Shown here: positions 58,355 to 64,000 of the stretch, piece by piece
Layout of the letters: each line of letters begins with the position of its first letter
How positions within the stretch are numbered: position 1 is the stretch's first letter
Source: Cranoglanis bouderius
Lineage: Eukaryota; Chordata; Actinopteri; Siluriformes; Cranoglanididae
DNA length: 64,000 nucleotides
Direction: 5' to 3'
Assembly (NCBI GenBank): GCA_023630585.1
Contig: CM042540.1
Coordinates: 27,710,769-27,774,768 of the forward strand
Program-made: the position numbers and the translations under genes
The notes under the pieces: model-generated
The model's input: only the letters and a program-made list of their open reading frames with translations
What the model was told of the DNA's origin: nothing
Databases searched by the model: none

Positions 58355-59204
58355 GTGGGTATAGAAAAGAATCAAACCCCCCCCCCATTTTTAAAATAAA
58401 CACATTTTGTTGCTTTTCAGCCTTTTCAGCCAAAAAAAAGATGGACACAGTTTTTGTTTTATCCAGCTGTATTTACTCAGTGCACCTTATAACATCCAAG
58501 TGAAAGATATAACACCAACATGTCAGAAAATAAATAAATAAATAAAAACAGAATCACTGAGTTGGAAAAAGAACCACCTTTTGCTTTATTTACGGCCTTT
58601 AGTCTGTTGGGATATGTCTCTACTAACTTTGAACATCTAGACTTTGCAATATTTGCCCACTCTTCTTTGCAGAACTGCTCGAGTTCAGTTAAATTTGATG
58701 GGGACCGTTTGTGGACTGCAGTCTTCAAGTCATTCCACAGATTTTCAATGGGGTTTAAGTCTGGGCTCTGACTAGGCCATGCAAGGACATTCACCTTTTT
58801 CTCCTTCAACCACTGTGTGGTCAGTTTTAATGTGTGCTTTGGGTCATTGTCATGTTGGAAGGTAAATCTTCTTCCCATTGACAACTTTCTGGCAGAGGGC
58901 AGCAGATTTTCCTCAAGAGTTTGACGGTATTTTGCCCCATCCATTTTCCTTCTATCCTGACAAGTGCTCCAGTCCCTGCTGCAGAGAAACACCCCCATAA
59001 CAGGATATTACCACCTCCATGCTTTACTGTAGGAATGGTGTTATTTGGATGGAGAGCTGTATTGGATTTCCGCCAGACATATCGTTTGGTGTTGAGGCCA
59101 AATAATTCATCTGACCATAACACCTTTTTCCATGTGGCCTCAGAAACTTCACGGTGTGTTTTGGCAAAGCTCGGTCGGGACTGATTGTTTAAAAATGGCG
59201 ACAA
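58355..59204 (-). mobile_element. Tc1 (DD34E) element, 5' truncated
   Basis: The left (3') end GTGGGTATAGAAAAGAATCA runs into a C10 tract (58377-58386). The - strand carries most of a transposase catalytic domain in two frames (59204-58827 and 58998-58477). The element breaks off at about 59204 with no second terminal repeat. Confidence 0.85.
58510..59204 (-). pseudogene. Tc1 transposase pseudogene (DD34E)
   Basis: KKVLWSDELFGLNTKRYVWR contains the first Asp with a small deletion (SDE-LFG). After GGGNILLWGCFSAAGTGALV comes a frameshift near 58940, then TFQHDNDPKHTLKL (second Asp) and SPDLNPIENLWNDLK (Glu), 34 residues apart, and a C-terminal SNLTELEQFCKEEWANI. The N-terminal HTH region is absent. 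Confidence 0.88.
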
Positions 59205-59780
59205 GCAGAGAACAGGACAGGTTTAGAAAGTACATGTCTGGAGCAGAAAAAAAGGAGTAACAAAAAGAAAAAAACAAGAATTAAAGGCATCTTTAGAAGG
59301 CTCATTGGATCGATTTATAAGACAGCGTGTGGAAACAAGGATTGAATAGTGTGTTTTTCTTTTTTTTTTGCACTTTGGGTTACTTTAAAATGACTACCCT
59401 CTTAGTAATTTGTGTGAAGATGTTTCCTACAAGATGTGAGATGTCTGTGGTAAGACATGCCTATACATAGTAATGATGCCTACACGGTCGGAATTGGTTC
59501 TGCGCATTGAAATTCTATTTATGTGCGTTTGATCAATGATTCACTGTAGTAGTAGTGAATATTATATACAAGATTTGATATTAAGATGACAGAATTGAGC
59601 ACTAAGTAAGGGCCCGCATCCTCTAACTCGCACTGGGTCCTCGCCCCATGCTTGGGACGGCCCTGACTGAGTATATAGACCTTTGTCGCAATGACTATGT
59701 CGTCAAATCCTGTGATGAATAGCAGCATTCTGGTTGACAGTTGAACTGAAATGCATGAGTGACAGCAAAGGCGAGCCATC

Positions 59781-60030
59781 TACAGGGTGTCCCAAAAGTC
59801 TCCATACATATTTTTGCCAGCACCACGTCGGTTGCGCCTTCGTCAGTGGATGTTCCTGGACGTCCACTTCTCGGTTGGTCTTCACTTCCAGTCTTTTTGA
59901 ATTTGTTAATAAGTTCGGCGGCAGTGTCGTGTGTGATGTGCTCGCCATGTTTCCTGTTAAAGTTCATCGCAACCTTGCGACAGCTTCCCGATCCAGCCGT
60001 GAGAATGATTTCAATACTTTTTTAAAATTT
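59781..60030 (-). mobile_element. Mariner-like deletion derivative (HTH joined to a terminal repeat)
   Basis: The terminal motif ACAGGGTGTCCCAAAAGTCT begins at 59782. Reading the - strand from 59967, a transposase N-terminus (NFNRKHGEHITHDTAAELIN, KFKKTGSEDQPRSGRP) runs to about 59815 and straight into that terminal repeat. The catalytic part is absent. The 5' terminal repeat past 60000 is not recognisable. Confidence 0.7.
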
Positions 60031-61690
60031 TATTTATTTCTTTTTTGTCAAAGGCATTCTTAAAGGCTGAAATATAACATTATATTTTAAGGTGGTCACA
60101 CACACCCTGCTGGCTTTTCTGAGTCTGTCAGTAACATTTTGCCAAACAACAAACGTTCGAGCTCTTCAAATCAAGAGGGTAGCTCCGTGTTTTACGTCCA
60201 GATTCTTTGAAACACTGGGCACAGCCGTACATGCCTTTTAAAATGCTCAGCCTCATCCCAGTGAATAGCACAGAGCCATTTCTTTCTCACAAGCACACCA
60301 GGAAATGAGTGAAAGCTCAGTCAGGATGTTTGCTTGAGTGATTTGTGCATTTAAGGACCCTGCAGTGATTGTGAGCTGTATTTGCTGCCATCGGTCGCTA
60401 TCTCACCGGAGGTTTTGACATGCTACTACTTACACGTCTGCGTTCGTAAACATGGAAGGTCCTCCGGTTCAGCCAAACCCAAACGTCATCGCATCTGTTA
60501 AAGTAATGATTTCGATTTAAGGTTTAATTGATGAATATGTTTAACTGAAGAATTCATGAATTCATCCGCCAAAAAAAAAAGGATTTATTAAATGTTGATC
60601 GACACCCTGACAGCTGCCACTAGGCTTCCATTATGAGTGACTTCAGGATGAGCAGATTTTCCATTCTTTTCTCACGGCAAGGACATTTTTGTCCATGGTT
60701 ATCATACACTGCAGATGCAGTGAACAGAGATTATGTTGTAAAATGCTAGCGTATTTGTACTAAACCTATTAGGTTAACGTGGTTAAAATTCTGCAGAAAT
60801 TCCGCACAACCTTGCGCTGAGCGTCCTTGACCGCCGGCGTAATTGTCCTAGCGTTCCTCATTATCCAGGCAATAGTAATTAGTTCAACATTGGAAGGTTT
60901 TTATTGGCTTATCCAGTCACGGTAAATCACAGACTAAATTAGAATTACAGAAGGCAGATGAGAATGGCCCTGAGTGGATGGTGGGCAACAGATCCATACC
61001 AGCCTTCGGTTATATCGGTCACAGCGTGCTAATATATCTTCATTAACAGCTTCTCTTTAAAGTCCTCAAGACGCCAGTTGAAGAGAATGAGAAATACTTC
61101 GGTGCAATAGATTGGCCTTGAAGGAAATCTTTGTTGTTTTATGAAATGTAAATTTATTTGACCTCTCGTTTGAACTCGCGTGTGTATGAAAGTCATTTTG
61201 TTATTAAGTTAACCGACTTCAGTGGCTTTCTAATTAAGCCGCTGTTTAGTTCTGTACTTGGGTACTTTGTTCTCACAAACTTTCCCGATATGTTCATTGC
61301 ACAAAAGCTTCTGGATTTTTTTTCTTAAACCGACATGAAAGTGAAATAGCAGCTGCACGTAAATGTAGATCCGTCCTTGTCTGGTTTCGAAACTGTAAGC
61401 CTTAAAAACAATAATGAACACTTTGATGAATGTGTTTATGTTAGCATGTGACATTTAAATCTCATGCTATTTGTCATGTCTGTTGTCAGTGAGGCAACAA
61501 TAATATATGTCAAAAAGACAGTACGGCATGCTAAGTACAAATTATCGTGCAACTTTCTTCATATGGCAGTGTGAGCGGTGAGGGAGCAGTCGGACTTGAA
61601 GAAAGTAGTGCTGCAGATTTACTAGTTAAAATAACTTCATTTAGGCTTTAGCATCCTGATGATTCACATGTTCATTTGTATCTGAGACAT
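60031..61690. other. Presumed intron, no gene seen
   Basis: Unique-looking sequence, no exon or repeat supported. Confidence 0.5.
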
Positions 61691-61692
61691 AC

Positions 61693-62252
61693 ATACTCAC
61701 CACATTAATAGGTACAACTGCTCATTCATGCAATTATCCAGTCAGCCAATCATGTTCCCACAGTGCAGTGCGTAAAATCATGCAGATACAGGTCAGGAGC
61801 TTCAGTTAATGTTCACATCAAACATCAGAATGGGGGAATAATGTGATCTCTGTGACTTTGACCGTGGAATGATTGTTGGTTGGCTGGTCGAGTATTTCAG
61901 AAACTGCTGATCTCCTGATCTTACACATAACAGTCTCTAGAGTTACACAGAATGGTGTGGAAAAACAAACAAAAAAAAACATCCACTGAGCGGCAGTTCT
62001 GTGGGTGGAAACGAGCAGGTGGAGGAGAATACCAGCTAGACTGGTTCAAGCTGACAGGAAGGCTATGGTAAATAAAATAACCAATTTTTACAGCCTTGGT
62101 GAGCAGAAAATCATCTGAGAATGCACAATGTGTTGAAAGTTGAGGAGGATCGGCTACAAGAGCCGAAGACCACATCGGGTTCCACCTCTGTCAGCCAAGA
62201 CCAGGAGCGTGAGGCTACACTGATCGCAGGCTCACCCAAACTGGACAGTTGA
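61693..62252 (+). mobile_element. Tc1 half-element (transposase 5' half)
   Basis: Begins ACTCACCACATTAATAGGTA, a degenerate form of the CCACTTTATTAGGAAC terminal repeat. On the + strand it continues GTGATCTCTGTGACTTTGAC, TTTCAGAAACTGCTGATC and GCGGCAGTTCTGTGGGTGGA, the degraded HTH half of the transposase. It stops at AAACTGGACAGTTGAAG, the same internal point as at 14787. Confidence 0.8.
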
Positions 62253-62261
62253 AGATTAGAA

Positions 62262-62506
62262 GATGAAGCCTTTATTTGTCACATATACATTACAGCACAG
62301 TGAAATGCTTTTTTTCTGCATATCCCAGCTTGTTAGGAAGTTGGGGTCAGAGCACAGGGACAGCCATGATACAGCACCCCTGGAGCAGAGAGGGTTAAGG
62401 GCCTTGCTCATGGGCCCAACAGTGGCAGCCTGGCAGTGCTGTGGCTTCAACCTTTTCCGAACCAATTTTGAACCAGAGCCTTAACCACTGATCCACCGCT
62501 GCCCCA
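62262..62506 (-). repeat. tRNA-derived SINE (-)
   Basis: On the - strand it begins TGGGGCAGCGGTGGATCAGT (A-box region) and contains GGGCCCATGAGCAAGGCCCT and TTCACTGTGCTGTAATGTAT, with an ACAAATAAAGGC tail. It abuts the Tc1 half-element on its left. Confidence 0.82.
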
Positions 62507-62509
62507 CAA

Positions 62510-64000
62510 AGACCAGTTTTTGGAAAAAGATCAGTTTTTGAAAACTCGGACCAGCCAATAAAAAAAAAAAAAAATCTGGAAAAATCTCATTTGTTACCCC
62601 TATAATGTAAGCATAACCTTTAGAAAGGGCGTGTCAACTGTAGTTCTACATGTTCGGCAACCACCAGTGATTTTCCTCTTTGTACACATCCAATTACTCC
62701 CCTAGTTTAGTTTGTGTGTACGGAAATCTTAACCAAACTGTGAAAAGTGTGATGGGCCTTCAGGACTACATTTGTGCTCCATTTAGGTACATAAATAGGT
62801 CTGGCCAGTATAGTATATTATAAACACCAGTGCAGTGTTCCTGTGTTCGCTGTTCTCCTACATCTGTTTAGCTAGCTTACTAAGATACGGTCAGATTTGG
62901 TTAGATTTGGCTGGCAATGTGGTGTATACTGAATGCTATTTACTGTTGTGTAAATCAGTCAAGCTGTTCAACATGATGTCACTCTGACTTCCTTGATTCC
63001 GTATACGTCAGCATACGTAACACAATCACAGCTAAGAAGCTAGTGCATGGCGACTAGAAGATGAGCTGCTGTTTAAAAGGTGCTCATGGTGCTTTAAAGC
63101 CACCAGTGATAATCCTGTTAGAGTAACGATCTATCAGTTTCTCCATGCTGTCAGAGATGATGGACCTGTGTGTGTGTGTGTGTGTGTGTGTAAGAATGTA
63201 GAGTTGAGTGCCTGTTCACATTTATTCACAATTATTATTTTGATCTTTGAAGTGTGGTTTTCTGTCCCTGTGGCAATGTTGTCGGATTGGATTGCAGAAA
63301 AACAATCCTGCAGTTGTTTATTTATGGGATTGAAATATTTATGGAAATTCTGCAAAACATTTTATTTTAAAAAAACCCTCATACACTGAATTGCATAATG
63401 ATGCAAGTTAAATAAGCCCTCTTCTTGAATAAGCTCTCGGCTCCTAACCGTTCATCTAAACATTAACGCCTATTCAGAGGAGGCACACATCCATGGTAGC
63501 GAAATGAGGTAACAAGTAAAAAATATCTTGGATCTGTTGAAGTTATTATTTCTTATTAGGCTATAAAACAAACATATCAATATTAAACCTATTTCTAAAT
63601 ATGTTTTTTTTTTTTTTTTTTTTTTTTAATTAATTACAAGCGTAAAACTGTTTGAATTCTGTTGGTGGATAATTTCTGGTTATTTCTACAAAGATCCAAA
63701 ATTATGCACCAATAAAGTAGGACGATTTCAAGATAGAAATGAGTGAAAATGTCTAGTAATAGACTGAATAATTGTATATTTGTTATATACTTGAAGTATT
63801 TTTCAATTTGAATTTAAAATTTAAATGTAAATGGGATTTTGCCAATGATTACTTGCTAAAATATCATTGTAGTAAAACGTTTCCTTTTTACATTGGTGTT
63901 TGGATGAACGCTTTCCATTTTGTTTAATAAATAATAAGTCAATAAAACCTCAACTAAACAGCTTAAGAGCTTAAGATAATGCAAAATTGTTTTACATCCA
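62510..64000. other. Presumed intron to window end
   Basis: (GT)n near 63168-63191 and a T run near 63605-63628. No exon or RNA gene recognised. Confidence 0.55.

Noticed and set aside
1..64000. Prokaryotic-type systems (operons, CRISPR, phage, toxin-antitoxin) and retroviral genes
   Set aside because: Searched for and not seen; the window is a vertebrate nuclear locus.

Overview
This is a vertebrate nuclear window, almost certainly from a teleost fish. It has intron-split genes, GT-AG splice sites, abundant microsatellites, and many Tc1/mariner, hAT and tRNA-derived SINE remnants. The repeat mix resembles otophysan fish such as catfishes, but species cannot be fixed from sequence alone. No operons, CRISPR arrays, phage or retroviral genes were seen.

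The one complete gene is PTAR1 on the + strand (CDS 11981-21870, seven coding exons, 404 codons), the alpha-type subunit that pairs with RABGGTB in geranylgeranyltransferase III. Head to head with it on the - strand lies a probable CFAP95 (C9orf135) gene: a candidate first coding exon only 224 bp away at 11723-11757, and a terminal exon at 3732-3914. Two further splice-bounded open segments lie between them. This matches the PTAR1/CFAP95 order in human 9q21. On the other side, a CpG-rich segment with a good splice donor at 28708/28709 looks like a non-coding first exon. By synteny it may belong to an APBA1 orthologue, which would make 28709-64000 (no recognisable coding exon) its first intron.

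Layout: 1-3731, region beyond the CFAP95 3' end with one small MITE; 3732-11757, CFAP95 with Tc1-type MITEs in its introns; 11758-11980, shared promoter; 11981-21870, PTAR1; 21871 to about 26100, PTAR1 3' region; 26100-28600, intergenic with a SINE and other repeats; 28600-28708, candidate first exon; 28709-64000, presumed intron. A dense run of DNA transposons occupies 42.4-59.8 kb: several Tc1 families, a hAT with target-site duplication, and a mariner-like deletion derivative. All transposase genes seen are broken.

The observations most worth a second look are: the compact bidirectional promoter; a TG-repeat standing in for the polypyrimidine tract before PTAR1 exon 5; half-length Tc1 copies sharing one internal breakpoint; two unnamed interspersed repeat families with internal copies to compare; and a 5S rRNA-like repeat nested in a Tc1 element.
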